Numbered from the stretch's first letter, positions 43,815 through 51,318 are shown. The stretch: DNA of 64,000 bases from an uncultured Campylobacter sp. (GCA_946221035.1 CAMIME010000003.1:35524-99523), one strand, 5' to 3'. The notes: generated from the sequence alone by a model not told the origin. Made by a program: numbers and translations.

Positions 43815-44578
43815 CACTGTTTCTCCCAGAGGTACTCGCGGATCACGTGGTCCTTGTCCAGGCCTTTGCCCTCGAATTTAGTGATCACCTGTCGATCTGT
43901 GAGCACCGGCGCGTCATCCCACGGCCAGCCCTTATACAGAAGCGTCGGTTCCACGTCCACCAGCTCGTCGATCCACTCCGCGTAATCGGCGTGGTCCGTG
44001 GCCACGTGCAGCACGCCGCCAGGTTTCAGACGCGTCGCAATCAGGTTCAGCGTGCCCGACTGGATGATGCGCCGCTTGTGGTGGCGCGCCTTCGGCCACG
44101 GGTCGGGGAAGAAGATGCGCACCCCGTCCAGCGACTCGGGCCCGAACATGCGCGCCAGGACCTCCACGCCGTCACCGCGCACCATCCTGATGTTGTCGAT
44201 CCCGCCGCGCACCACCGCGCCCAGAAGCTTTGCCAACCCGGGCTTGTACAACTCGACGGCCACGATGTTGGTGTCCGCCTCCAGCGGCGCCATCGCGGCG
44301 GTGGAGGTGCCGGTGCCGGAGCCGATTTCCACGATCGTTTTGTGGCCTGAGCGCCCGAACCAGGCGTCGACGTCGATGGGTTCGTCGGCAAGTACGCGGC
44401 CCAACTTCGGCCAGTGCTCCTCGAACAGCGCTTCCTGGTTGTCCGTCAGCGTGCCGCGGCGAAACGTCACCGAACCCAGGCGCGGGTAATCCAGCCCGGT
44501 GTCGAACTCGGTCTGCAGCGGGCGGCCCGCGGGCAGCTCGCCGGCGCCGCCACGATTGTCAGTATTCATCCCGTTCAT
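43814..44578 (-). CDS. trmB: tRNA (guanine-N7-)-methyltransferase
   Basis: This 254 aa class I methyltransferase forms m7G46 in tRNA. SAM motif 'VEIGSGTGTSTAAM', 'AVELYKPGLAKLL', and the family signature 'FFPDPWPKARHHKRRI' followed by 'VATDHADYAEW' are all present. Start codons at 44578 and 44569 are both possible; the longer frame to 44626 has no support. It heads a leftward operon with the NYN gene, MmpL and the flippase-like gene. Confidence 0.94.
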   Translation of the reverse strand: MNGMNTDNRGGAGELPAGRPLQTEFDTGLDYPRLGSVTFRRGTLTDNQEALFEEHWPKLGRVLADEPIDVDAWFGRSGHKTIVEIGSGTGTSTAAMAPLEADTNIVAVELYKPGLAKLLGAVVRGGIDNIRMVRGDGVEVLARMFGPESLDGVRIFFPDPWPKARHHKRRIIQSGTLNLIATRLKPGGVLHVATDHADYAEWIDELVDVEPTLLYKGWPWDDAPVLTDRQVITKFEGKGLDKDHVIREYLWEKQ

Positions 44579-44624
44579 TGTCCATACCGCGGACAAAGCC
44601 CGCCACGCTACCCCCGGCCCGCGC

Positions 44625-44690
44625 ATTTTGCGTATCGACGATGACCTTCGGCGGGGGTGAGCGCTACCCCCGGTCGTCGTAAAGCAACTG
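44625..44690. repeat. Inverted pair of dispersed elements around a GC hairpin, upstream of pck
   Basis: A forward copy (TTTTGCGTATCGACG, 44626-44640) and an inverted copy (CGTCGTAAAGCAA, 44675-44687) face each other. Between them GGGGGT (44653-44658) and ACCCCC (44666-44671) form a hairpin with a 7-nt loop. The whole block lies in the gap between divergent trmB and pck. It looks like a small insertion-like or structural unit built from two copies of the dispersed element. Confidence 0.65.
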
Positions 44691-44780
44691 CTCCTGCGGG
44701 GGAGATTCCAAACTTCAAGCGGGATGAACGCCCGTTTGGATACGCTGGGGAGAAAAGCGAAGTCACTTCAAGGAGTACAC

Positions 44781-46694
44781 ATGACCCTCGCAGTCGAGCG
44801 CCTAGAGGGCGCGGCCCCCACCGACAATGAACAGCTGATCGCCTGGATCAACAACGCGGTCGAGCTGTTTAACCCGGATCGGGTCGTCTTCGTTGACGGG
44901 TCCCAGGAAGAGTGGGACCGCATGGCGGCTGACCTGGTGGCAAAGGGCACCCTGATCAAGTTGAACGAGGAGAAGCGCCCCAACTCCTTCCTCGCCCGCT
45001 CCCACCCGTCCGACGTTGCGCGCGTGGAGTCGCGCACCTTCATCTCCACCACCAAGCAGGGCGACGCCGGCCCGACCAACAACTGGGCCAAGCCGGATTC
45101 GCTGAAGGAAGAGATCTCCGAGCACTTCGAGGGTTCCATGAAGGGTCGCACCATGTACGTGGTGCCGTTCTGCATGGGCCCGATCGACGACCCGGACCCG
45201 AAGCTCGGCGTGCAGCTGACGGACTCGGAGTACGTGGTCATGTCCATGCGCATCATGACCCGCATGGGCCAGGAGGCGCTGGACAAGATCGAGGGCAAGA
45301 ACTTCGTGCCCTGCCTGCACTCCGTGGGCGCGCCGCTGGAGCCGGGCGAGGAAGACGTCGCGTGGCCGTGCAACGAGACGAAGTACATCGCCCAGTTCCC
45401 GGAGACCAAGGAGATCTGGTCCTACGGCTCCGGTTACGGCGGCAACGCCATCCTGGCGAAGAAGTGCTACGCCCTGCGCATCGCGTCCGTGATGGCGAAG
45501 GAGGAGGGCTGGATGGCCGAGCACATGCTCATCCTGAAGCTCACCTCGCCGGAGGGCAAGGCCTACCACATGGCGGCCGCCTTCCCGTCCGCCTGTGGCA
45601 AGACGAACCTGGCCATGATCACCCCGACACTCGAGGGGTGGACCGCGGAGGTCGTCGGCGACGACATCGCATGGCTCAAGCTTCGCGACGACGGGCTCTA
45701 CGCCGTGAACCCCGAAAACGGCTTCTTCGGCGTCGCACCCGGCACGAACTACGCCTCCAACCCCATCGCGATGCAGACGATGGAGCCGGGCAACACCTTG
45801 TTCACCAACGTCGCTTTGACTGACGACGGCGACGTGTGGTGGGAGGACATGGACGGCGACGCGCCGGAGCACCTCATTGACTGGCGCGGCAACGACTGGA
45901 CCCCGGAGGACTCCCGCAAGGCCGCCCACCCGAACTCCCGCTACTGCGTGGCCATCGAGCAGTGCCCGACCGCGGCGCCTGAGTACAACGACTGGCGCGG
46001 CGTGAAGCTCGACGCGATCCTTTTCGGTGGCCGCCGCCCCGACACTGTGCCGCTGGTGACCCAGTCCTACGACTGGGCGCACGGCACCATGATGGGCGCG
46101 ATGCTCTCCTCCGGGCAGACCGCCGCGTCGGTGGAGGCCAAGGTCGGTTCCCTGCGCCACGACCCGATGGCCATGCTGCCGTTCATGGGCTACAACGTGG
46201 GCGACTACTTCCAGCACTGGCTGGACATGGGCGAAAAGGGCGGCGACCGGATGCCGGCCATCTTCCTGGTCAACTGGTTCCGCCGCGGCGACGACGGCCG
46301 CTTCCTGTGGCCGGGCTTCGGCGACAACTCCCGCGTGCTCAAGTGGGTTGTGGACCGCATCGAGGGCAGCGTCGGCGCCATCGAGACCGTCGTGGGCCAC
46401 ACCGCCCGCGCCGAGGACCTGGACCTCACCGGCCTGGACACCCCGATCGAGGACGTGCGCGAGGCGCTCTACCCCGACCCGGAGCTCTGGAAGGCGGACC
46501 TGGAGGAATCCCGCGAATACCTCGAGGAGCTGGGGACCCGCGTGCCTGAGGAGATCTTCAACGAGCTGGACCAGCTGGGCGAGCGCATCAAGATCGCCAA
46601 CTACGCCTCCCAGAAGATGGCGGCCGCCATTGCGGAGGCCGTGTCCAAGGCGCTCATTGAGTCCAACGCGACCCGCGGCGTCAGCACCGAGTAG
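44781..46694 (+). CDS. pck: Phosphoenolpyruvate carboxykinase (GTP)
   Basis: This 637 aa GTP-dependent enzyme converts oxaloacetate to phosphoenolpyruvate, the entry to gluconeogenesis. The kinase loop is 'FPSACGKTNLAM' with the reactive cysteine, plus 'IAWLKLRDDG' and 'NPENGFFGVAPGTNY'. AAGGAG lies 5 nt before the ATG, and TACGCT (44741-44746) is a likely -10. It is monocistronic with a strong terminator. Codon use is highly biased, as expected for an abundant enzyme. Confidence 0.97.
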   Translation: MTLAVERLEGAAPTDNEQLIAWINNAVELFNPDRVVFVDGSQEEWDRMAADLVAKGTLIKLNEEKRPNSFLARSHPSDVARVESRTFISTTKQGDAGPTNNWAKPDSLKEEISEHFEGSMKGRTMYVVPFCMGPIDDPDPKLGVQLTDSEYVVMSMRIMTRMGQEALDKIEGKNFVPCLHSVGAPLEPGEEDVAWPCNETKYIAQFPETKEIWSYGSGYGGNAILAKKCYALRIASVMAKEEGWMAEHMLILKLTSPEGKAYHMAAAFPSACGKTNLAMITPTLEGWTAEVVGDDIAWLKLRDDGLYAVNPENGFFGVAPGTNYASNPIAMQTMEPGNTLFTNVALTDDGDVWWEDMDGDAPEHLIDWRGNDWTPEDSRKAAHPNSRYCVAIEQCPTAAPEYNDWRGVKLDAILFGGRRPDTVPLVTQSYDWAHGTMMGAMLSSGQTAASVEAKVGSLRHDPMAMLPFMGYNVGDYFQHWLDMGEKGGDRMPAIFLVNWFRRGDDGRFLWPGFGDNSRVLKWVVDRIEGSVGAIETVVGHTARAEDLDLTGLDTPIEDVREALYPDPELWKADLEESREYLEELGTRVPEEIFNELDQLGERIKIANYASQKMAAAIAEAVSKALIESNATRGVSTE

Positions 46695-46710
46695 TTTTCA
46701 CGCACAACGT

Positions 46711-46749
46711 AAGCGGGGTGCCACCGGTTCTCGGTGGCACCCCGCTTTT
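46711..46749. terminator. Bidirectional intrinsic terminator after pck
   Basis: AAGCGGGGTGCCACCG and its complement CGGTGGCACCCCGCTT form a 16-bp stem with a 5-nt loop, followed by TT on the plus strand and preceded by A-rich sequence. It ends pck and, in reverse, the convergent 234-residue gene. Confidence 0.92.
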
Positions 46750-46761
46750 CTAGACGGTGGG

Positions 46762-47466
46762 TTAGAAAATCGCCTTGAGAGCGAGGCGGGCCAGCGCCTT
46801 TTCCTGCTCAGGCGTCAGGTAGCGCTGGCGCTCCTGCGTAGCGACGGTGACGTAGTAGTAATCACCCTCCTGCGTGAACGCGATTGCGTAGTCCTGGTTG
46901 GCGAAGTGGCTGTCCTTCACCAGGTTGAAAAAGTTGCCGTTGAAGTTGGCGTAGAACTCCTTGTCGATGCGGTAGGCGTCGTAGCGCACGGTCCCGTCTT
47001 CCGTGTACGCGAAGGTCTTCGCCTTTCCGCCGGTGTTGTCGACGGCGGTAGCGTCCTGCTCCCAGTCGAAGGACTTCGACTTGCCGTTCTCGTTGCCTGC
47101 GCCGATGAGCAGCAGCGGGCCGGGGACGGACTCGATGGGCGCGAAGTAGGCGAGAGCTTCAGCGCGGAAGCGGGCCTCATCACGGGCGATCGAGGGGGCC
47201 TTGGCCTCCGTGGTCGTCGTCGCCGAGGGGCGACCCACCGGGACGGAGGTCGTCGTCGACGGCGTCGGTTGTGCGGCTGCGGTGGTGGTGACGGGGGTTG
47301 GTGTGACGGTAACCGTCGTAGCAGCGGCGCCACCGGTGGAGGAGCCGTCCTTCCCACCCACGGTCAGGCCCACAATGAGGCCGATGATTGCGAGGAGGCC
47401 TGCGGCTAGGCCCGCGATTTGTTCGACGCCGACGCGTCCGATCCCAGGAATTTCAATGCTTGGCAT
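46762..47466 (-). CDS. Membrane-anchored protein with Thr/Pro-rich stalk
   Basis: This 234 aa protein has one transmembrane helix (about 17-38), a Thr/Pro/Ala-rich stalk (about 45-88) and an extracytoplasmic globular domain of about 145 residues ('GPLLLIGAGNENGKSKSFDW', 'YDAYRIDKEFYANF'). I do not recognise the domain. TATGCT (47473-47478 on the plus strand, reverse) lies 6 nt before the ATG at 47466, so it is probably leaderless. It converges on pck. Confidence 0.75.
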   Translation of the reverse strand: MPSIEIPGIGRVGVEQIAGLAAGLLAIIGLIVGLTVGGKDGSSTGGAAATTVTVTPTPVTTTAAAQPTPSTTTSVPVGRPSATTTTEAKAPSIARDEARFRAEALAYFAPIESVPGPLLLIGAGNENGKSKSFDWEQDATAVDNTGGKAKTFAYTEDGTVRYDAYRIDKEFYANFNGNFFNLVKDSHFANQDYAIAFTQEGDYYYVTVATQERQRYLTPEQEKALARLALKAIF

Positions 47467-47518
47467 GAGGGCAGCATAAGCCACCCGGGCGGGGTGGACC
47501 GTGCAAGTGGAGATTTGC

Positions 47519-47605
47519 TACGGTTGTCGGCGGAAAGCTTCAGACAGGATCTGTTGCTAGTTTCGCGTAAGGCCCGCCACCCGGCGGGTCTTTCGCGTTT
47601 TCTGG
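47519..47605 (+). ncRNA. Possible intergenic small RNA
   Basis: TACGGT (47519-47524) can serve as a -10 on the plus strand. Downstream, CAGACAGGATCTG can form a small hairpin and GGCCCGCC/GGCGGGTC (47571-47590) a strong one, followed by TTTCGCGTTTT. No reading frame fits. A transcript of about 70 nt is possible, but no good -35 is seen, and the strong hairpin may simply terminate the leftward methyltransferase gene. Confidence 0.25.
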
Positions 47606-47614
47606 TGAAGGCGC

Positions 47615-48355
47615 TTACGCCCGGAGGACGAGGACCAGGTTGGACACCGCGAACTCCCGCACCACCGGCACGCGCGTCAGCCACCACGCCCACCACGGGT
47701 GGTAGCGCGGGAACGCGAGCACGAGCTTGCCGGTGCCGCGCGCCCACGCGAGGCCCTCGCGCGCCGACACGGCGAACAGCGAGGTGCCCCACACATTCTT
47801 CGGCTCGTGGCCGTGCACTTTCGCGTATCGACGGCGGGCGAAGTCGCCGCCCACATAGTGCTGCCACAGCCCGGTTTCGTGCCCGCCGAAGGGCCCGAGC
47901 CACACCGTATAGCTGAGCACGACCAGGCCGCCGGGTTTGGCGACGCGCAGCATCTCGGAACCCATCGCGCGCCAGTCGGGGATGTGCTCGGCAACGTTGG
48001 AGGAGTAGACCACGTCGAAGGTGTCGGAGGCAAAGGGTAGCGCAGTGCCATCCCCGCGCACCGCGCCGTAGCCGCTTAACCCCGCGGCGGACATCTCGGA
48101 GACGGAGGGTTCGAGGCCGACATAGAAGCAATCGCTGAAGGCCTCAGAGAAATAGCCAGGTCCCCCGCCGACGTCCAAGACGGAAGAACCCGGGAGGGGT
48201 TGGCCGGTGAGGTCGCGACGGAGGCCGTCGATAAGCGAATGCGTGTCGCGGGCGAGCATGGAGTAGAAGATGCGCGGGCGGAACTGCTCGTAGCGGAAGG
48301 TGCGCAGCAGCCGAACCGAGCGTTTCAGCGTGGCCAGGCGGCGGGTACGGTGCAC
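47615..48355 (-). CDS. Class I SAM-dependent methyltransferase
   Basis: This 246 aa enzyme has the SAM motif 'VLDVGGGPGYFSEAF', the acidic end of strand 2 in 'YVGLEPS', and 'FDVVYSSNVAEHIPDW'. Corynebacteria carry this gene next to envelope glycosyltransferases; the substrate is unknown. The GTG at 48355 is chosen because TACGGT (reverse of 48362-48367) lies 6 nt upstream, typical of a leaderless start; a GTG at 48361 directly touches the hexamer. It diverges from the antitoxin gene, sharing the promoter region. Confidence 0.85.
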   Translation of the reverse strand: MHRTRRLATLKRSVRLLRTFRYEQFRPRIFYSMLARDTHSLIDGLRRDLTGQPLPGSSVLDVGGGPGYFSEAFSDCFYVGLEPSVSEMSAAGLSGYGAVRGDGTALPFASDTFDVVYSSNVAEHIPDWRAMGSEMLRVAKPGGLVVLSYTVWLGPFGGHETGLWQHYVGGDFARRRYAKVHGHEPKNVWGTSLFAVSAREGLAWARGTGKLVLAFPRYHPWWAWWLTRVPVVREFAVSNLVLVLRA

Positions 48356-48364
48356 ACCCACACC

Positions 48365-48380
48365 GTAGCAACCGTGCTAC
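48365..48380. promoter_or_regulatory. Palindromic operator between methyltransferase and antitoxin genes
   Basis: GTAGCAACCGTGCTAC has perfect 6-bp arms around 4 nt. It overlaps the -10 of the antitoxin gene (TACAGT, 48378-48383) and that of the divergent methyltransferase gene (reverse of 48362-48367). Phd/VapB antitoxins typically bind such a dyad to repress their own operon. Confidence 0.65.
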
Positions 48381-48390
48381 AGTGCCGGTC

Positions 48391-48663
48391 ATGGCAACCC
48401 CGGAGCAGTCGATATCCCAGCGCGAGCTGCGTAATGACTCCGCTCGGATCATGCGCGAAGTAAAAGCCGGCCAAGGGTTCACGGTGACGGTCAACGGTGA
48501 GCCGGTGGCGCGTCTCGCACCCCTTGAGGAACGTCAGACCCGGATGCCAATAACTCGTCCAGCGACCCGGGTCGGCGGGTGGTCGGAGCTACCTATTTCT
48601 CGCGTCACCGAGGGAGCTTCGGTCCAAGAAATGCTGGATGATCTCCGATCAGACAGGGTCTAG
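48391..48663 (+). CDS. Phd/YefM-type (VapB) antitoxin
   Basis: This 90 aa protein has the Phd/YefM N-terminus 'SISQRELRNDSARIMREVKAGQGFTVTVNGEPVARLAPL' (in parts: QRELRNDSARIM, VTVNGEPVARLAP), which binds DNA as a dimer. The C-terminal region ('EGASVQEMLDDLRSDR') would wrap the toxin. TACAGT lies 7 nt before the ATG (leaderless). The partner toxin gene 4 bp downstream is broken, so this is an orphan antitoxin that may still repress or counter toxins encoded elsewhere. Confidence 0.88.
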   Translation: MATPEQSISQRELRNDSARIMREVKAGQGFTVTVNGEPVARLAPLEERQTRMPITRPATRVGGWSELPISRVTEGASVQEMLDDLRSDRV

Positions 48664-48667
48664 GCCA

Positions 48668-49008
48668 GTGCGCGAACTCCCAAGAGCATACGTGGACACC
48701 TCAGCGTTCATGTGCTTGTTAAAAGAGGAACCCACCACTCAGCCCATGTTGGTTTGGCTCGATGAGGGCACGCATACGGCGTGTCTCAGAGCGAGGTGAC
48801 ATTGCTGTTCCGCGGAGTCTCGTTGGCAGCATTCACCCAGACGGCGTTCCGTTCAGCGTGCCAACTGCCTATGCCCTATCTGCGATCATTGGACGCTTTG
48901 CACCTGCAAGCTGCACTGGACATGGATTGCGACGCGGTGTTGACCTATGACGCTCGTCTGGCGGATGCAGCGAGCGAAGTGGGACTGGACGTGATCGCGC
49001 CCGGATGA
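48668..49008 (+). pseudogene. Broken VapC (PIN-domain) toxin gene
   Basis: The first 43 codons give a normal VapC start ('AYVDTSAFMCLLKEEP', with the first catalytic Asp) but run into a TGA after 'CLRAR'. A second frame from about 48781 gives the expected continuation ('VSQSEVTLLF') and a typical VapC end ('LRSLDALHLQAALDMDCDAVLTYDARLADAA'-type, in parts). So there is a frameshift near 48780. The combined length (113 codons) is also about 20 short of a normal VapC, which points to an internal loss. The catalytic aspartates are thus split between frames. Confidence 0.82.
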
Positions 49009-50057
49009 AGATACTGCTCATGTGCTGGCGCGACAGCACGCACCCGCAGGGCGGCGGGTCGGAACGCTACCTCGAGCGCGTCGGCGAGTACCTGGCGGCG
49101 CAGGGCCACGAGGTCATCTACCGCACCGCGAAGCACACGGACGCGCCGCGCAGGTCGACGCGAAACGGGATCCGGTACGAGCGCGCAGGCGGCAAGTACG
49201 GCGTGTACCTCCTCGCCCCGTTTTCCATCTGGCGCAACCGGCCGGACGTGGTTGTGGATACGCAAAACGGCATCCCATTTTTCGCGCGGCTGTTCACCCG
49301 CCGGCCGGTGGTGCTGCTGACCCACCACTGCCACCGCGAGCAGTGGCCGGTGGCGGGCCCGGTGATCGGGCGCCTCGGCTGGTTCCTGGAGTCGCGGGTG
49401 GCGCCGCGGGTGTACCGCGGGGCGCGGTACGTGACGGTGTCGGAGGCCTCGAGGCGCGATCTCGCGGCGCTCGGGGTGCGGGGGGTCGAGGTGATCCGCA
49501 ACGGCGTCGACCCGATGCCCGACGCGCCTTTGCTTATCGACGACTCCCGCACCCACCTCATCACCCTCTCCCGCCTCGTGCCGCACAAGCGCCTCGAGCT
49601 CGCGATCGACGCGGTGGCAGGGATCGATGGCGCCGTGCTGGACGTGGTCGGCTCCGGGTGGTGGGAGGACAAGCTGCGCGAGTACGTGGCCGCGCGCGGC
49701 TTAGGCGACAGGGTGGTGTTCCACGGTCATGTGTCGGAGGCCGAGAAGCACGCGCTGCTGGAGCACGCCGCACTCCACCTGTTGCCCTCGCGCAAGGAGG
49801 GGTGGGGGATCGCGGTGATCGAGGCCGCCCAGCACGGCGTGCCCACCGTGGCGTTCGCGGACGCGGGCGGGGTGTGCGAATCCATCCGCGACGGCGAAAC
49901 CGGCCGGCTCGTGCGCGAGGGAGAAACCTTCGGCGACGTCGTGCGGGAGGCGCTCACACAGGCACGCACCATGGCGGGGCCCGCGCGCGAGTGGGCCGCC
50001 CGCTTCTCCTGGGAGGAGACGGGGCGGGCCTGGGAGGAGCTGTTGCACCGGCTCTAG
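49005..50057 (+). CDS. GT4-family glycosyltransferase
   Basis: This 350 aa GT-B enzyme has an N-terminal 'GGGSERYLERVGEYLAAQGHEV' acceptor half (in parts) and a C-terminal donor half with 'VPHKRLELAIDAV', 'FHGHVSEAEKHALL' and the E-x7-E motif in 'SRKEGWGIAVIEAAQHG'. It probably adds a sugar to a lipid or wall glycan on the cytoplasmic face. ATG overlaps the TGA of the broken toxin (ATGA). A strong copy of the dispersed element encodes 'LLIDDS' in the linker between the two halves. It converges with a 4-bp overlap on the next gene. Confidence 0.88.
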   Translation: MKILLMCWRDSTHPQGGGSERYLERVGEYLAAQGHEVIYRTAKHTDAPRRSTRNGIRYERAGGKYGVYLLAPFSIWRNRPDVVVDTQNGIPFFARLFTRRPVVLLTHHCHREQWPVAGPVIGRLGWFLESRVAPRVYRGARYVTVSEASRRDLAALGVRGVEVIRNGVDPMPDAPLLIDDSRTHLITLSRLVPHKRLELAIDAVAGIDGAVLDVVGSGWWEDKLREYVAARGLGDRVVFHGHVSEAEKHALLEHAALHLLPSRKEGWGIAVIEAAQHGVPTVAFADAGGVCESIRDGETGRLVREGETFGDVVREALTQARTMAGPAREWAARFSWEETGRAWEELLHRL

Positions 50058-50506
50058 ATCAATTCGGTCGACCAGTTGAGCTGCTGGATCTTGGTGTCCA
50101 GCTCGCGGTAGGCCTTCGCGGCGTCGTCGGCCATGGTGCGCAGCGCCTTGACGTCCACGGTGGGCACGAAGCGGACCTCGGACGCCGAGTAGCGCGAGCC
50201 GCGGACGGTGCCGGCGTCGGCGACCTGCTGGTAGAGGCGCTTGGCGCGAAGTGTGGCGTCGCGGCGGGCGATGGCGTCGGTAAGCGTGGCGCCCTCGAAC
50301 GGGGTCTGCGCGTTGGTGTGGTTGATGCGGCGCACGAGCGTCTCAATCTCCTGCATGAGCGCCGCGGCCTCCTGCAGCAATTCCGCGGGGTCCTCGGGCG
50401 GGGTGTCGCCTTCCTGCATCAGCGCGCCTTCGACGAGGCGCTCCTGGACGCGGTTCAGGCGGTCTTGCGCCTCGGCGCGCTTGGCCAGTGCTTCTGCGAG
50501 CAGCAT
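50054..50506 (-). CDS. DIP1984-family protein
   Basis: This 150 aa helical protein matches the DIP1984 family, named after C. diphtheriae: 'MLLAEALAKRAEAQDRL', 'VQEG'-like 'MQEGDTPPEDP' and 'LVRRINHTNAQTPF'. It looks largely coiled coil. Function is unknown; some members are called septicolysin-like. AAGGAGGG lies 4 nt before the ATG. Its end overlaps the convergent glycosyltransferase gene. Confidence 0.85.
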   Translation of the reverse strand: MLLAEALAKRAEAQDRLNRVQERLVEGALMQEGDTPPEDPAELLQEAAALMQEIETLVRRINHTNAQTPFEGATLTDAIARRDATLRAKRLYQQVADAGTVRGSRYSASEVRFVPTVDVKALRTMADDAAKAYRELDTKIQQLNWSTELI

Positions 50507-50608
50507 GTGTCCCTCCTTCAAAAGTTCAAGGTCCCACCCCCAACGCCGCGGTAGTGAATTGTATGCAGTGCGCGGTGCCCGTGTGCGTTGTGCAGGCTCG
50601 GGGAATTG

Positions 50609-50659
50609 TGCATTCGGACGGAATCGAACCGCTCCAGCCCCGCTGAGCCATGGGGCGCC
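50609..50659 (-). pseudogene. tRNA-like remnant lacking an anticodon arm
   Basis: On the minus strand GCGCCCC-AT-G is followed by a D-arm-like hairpin (GCTC, 10-nt loop, GAGC) and then directly by a T-loop sequence, GGTTCGATTCC, and CGAATGC. The anticodon stem, variable loop and half of the T stem are missing, and the two acceptor halves do not pair. It is best read as a deleted tRNA gene, but it could be an active tRNA-like structure in an RNA. Confidence 0.35.
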
Positions 50660-50665
50660 ATGCGA

Positions 50666-50700
50666 GCTGCCCGTTTGCCCCCGGGCGGCGTGGGGTTTTT
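50666..50700 (+). terminator. Possible intrinsic terminator, plus strand
   Basis: GCTGCCCG (50666-50673) pairs with CGGGCGGC (50682-50689) around an 8-nt loop, with TTTTT 6 nt later. No gene upstream on the plus strand obviously needs it, since the glycosyltransferase ends 600 bp earlier. Confidence 0.35.
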
Positions 50701-50756
50701 AGCGTTCGCTGGGTGGGCCTGCCGGACCTTGCAGCCCGACGTGGCGACAATAGCAA

Positions 50757-50782
50757 AAAAGCCCGCAAGTTAGCGGGCTTTT
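50757..50782. terminator. Bidirectional intrinsic terminator after the 83-residue gene
   Basis: AAAAGCCCGC and GCGGGCTTTT form a 10-bp stem around AAGTTA, with an A-run before and a T-run within. It ends the leftward 83-residue gene at 50801. Confidence 0.92.
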
Positions 50783-50800
50783 GCTTCACGACGCTTCGGT

Positions 50801-51052
50801 TTACGCCACGGCCGGGAACAACTGGCCGGTGCGCAGACGCTCCTTCATTTCGGCCTCGACGAGTACGGGGATGAAGTCCTCGATCTCTGCCGTGGCCTTG
50901 TGGTGGCGCACGACGGCGTCGAAGGCGTCGTTGTATTCCATCTCGTCGATCCAGTCCTTGTTCGCGGTGAACAGGTCCTCGCGGATGTTGCGCAGTGCGC
51001 GCTCGCGGATGATGGAGAAGTCGATGTTGTTGATGTCGGTGTAGTTGCGCAT
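50801..51052 (-). CDS. Small helical protein, three-helix-bundle type
   Basis: This 83 aa protein is mostly helical and acidic: 'NIDFSIIRERALRNIRED', 'EYNDAFDAVVRHHKATAEI', then 'IEDFIPVLVEAEMKERLR'. The last segment resembles the three-helix-bundle dimerisation domain found in small actinobacterial proteins. AAAGGA lies upstream of the ATG. It forms a unit with the 22-residue peptide gene 50 bp upstream and ends at a strong terminator. Function unknown. Confidence 0.8.
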   Translation of the reverse strand: MRNYTDINNIDFSIIRERALRNIREDLFTANKDWIDEMEYNDAFDAVVRHHKATAEIEDFIPVLVEAEMKERLRTGQLFPAVA

Positions 51053-51102
51053 GGTGTGCGTCCTTTCGGTTATTACATGGCGGGTGGTTTACGGATCGGC
51101 GG

Positions 51103-51171
51103 TTAACGCCCGTTGGCGATGCCGAAGGCCGTAAGCAGGGCGATGATCTTGGGATCTCGCAGGATCTTCAT
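51103..51171 (-). CDS. 22-residue peptide gene
   Basis: This 22-codon frame has a very strong ribosome binding site (GGAAAGGAGG, ending 7 nt before the ATG) and a TAA stop. The peptide begins MKILRDPKIIALL and ends AFGIANGR, i.e. a basic end, a short hydrophobic core and a basic end. It is transcribed from a good promoter at 51215-51243 and lies 50 bp before the 83-residue gene. It may be a leader peptide, a small membrane-active peptide or a toxin. It does not resemble a known leader with codon runs. Confidence 0.55.
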   Translation of the reverse strand: MKILRDPKIIALLTAFGIANGR

Positions 51172-51214
51172 CGGGTGGCCTCCTTTCCGTTTACCTTGTG
51201 TTCAACTGGCGTTC

Positions 51215-51243
51215 ACTTTAGGTATCGGAAATTAACTATGCAA
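51215..51243 (-). promoter_or_regulatory. Sigma-A-type promoter for the 22-residue/83-residue unit
   Basis: On the minus strand TTGCAT and TAAAGT are separated by exactly 17 nt, the best-spaced promoter in the window. Just upstream, ATTGGC (51255) and GCCAAT (51282) repeats in inverted order suggest an operator. Confidence 0.7.
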
Positions 51244-51318
51244 GATCGCCAACGATTGGCACGGGCCATTCATTGGTTGTGGCCAATTAATTGCATGACA
51301 ACCGCAGGTGAGAGCGTT

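Noticed and set aside
50650..50874. A 74-codon plus-strand frame across the tRNA-like region
   Set aside because: It runs through two hairpins and the antisense of the 83-residue gene, with no ribosome binding site or family-like sequence.
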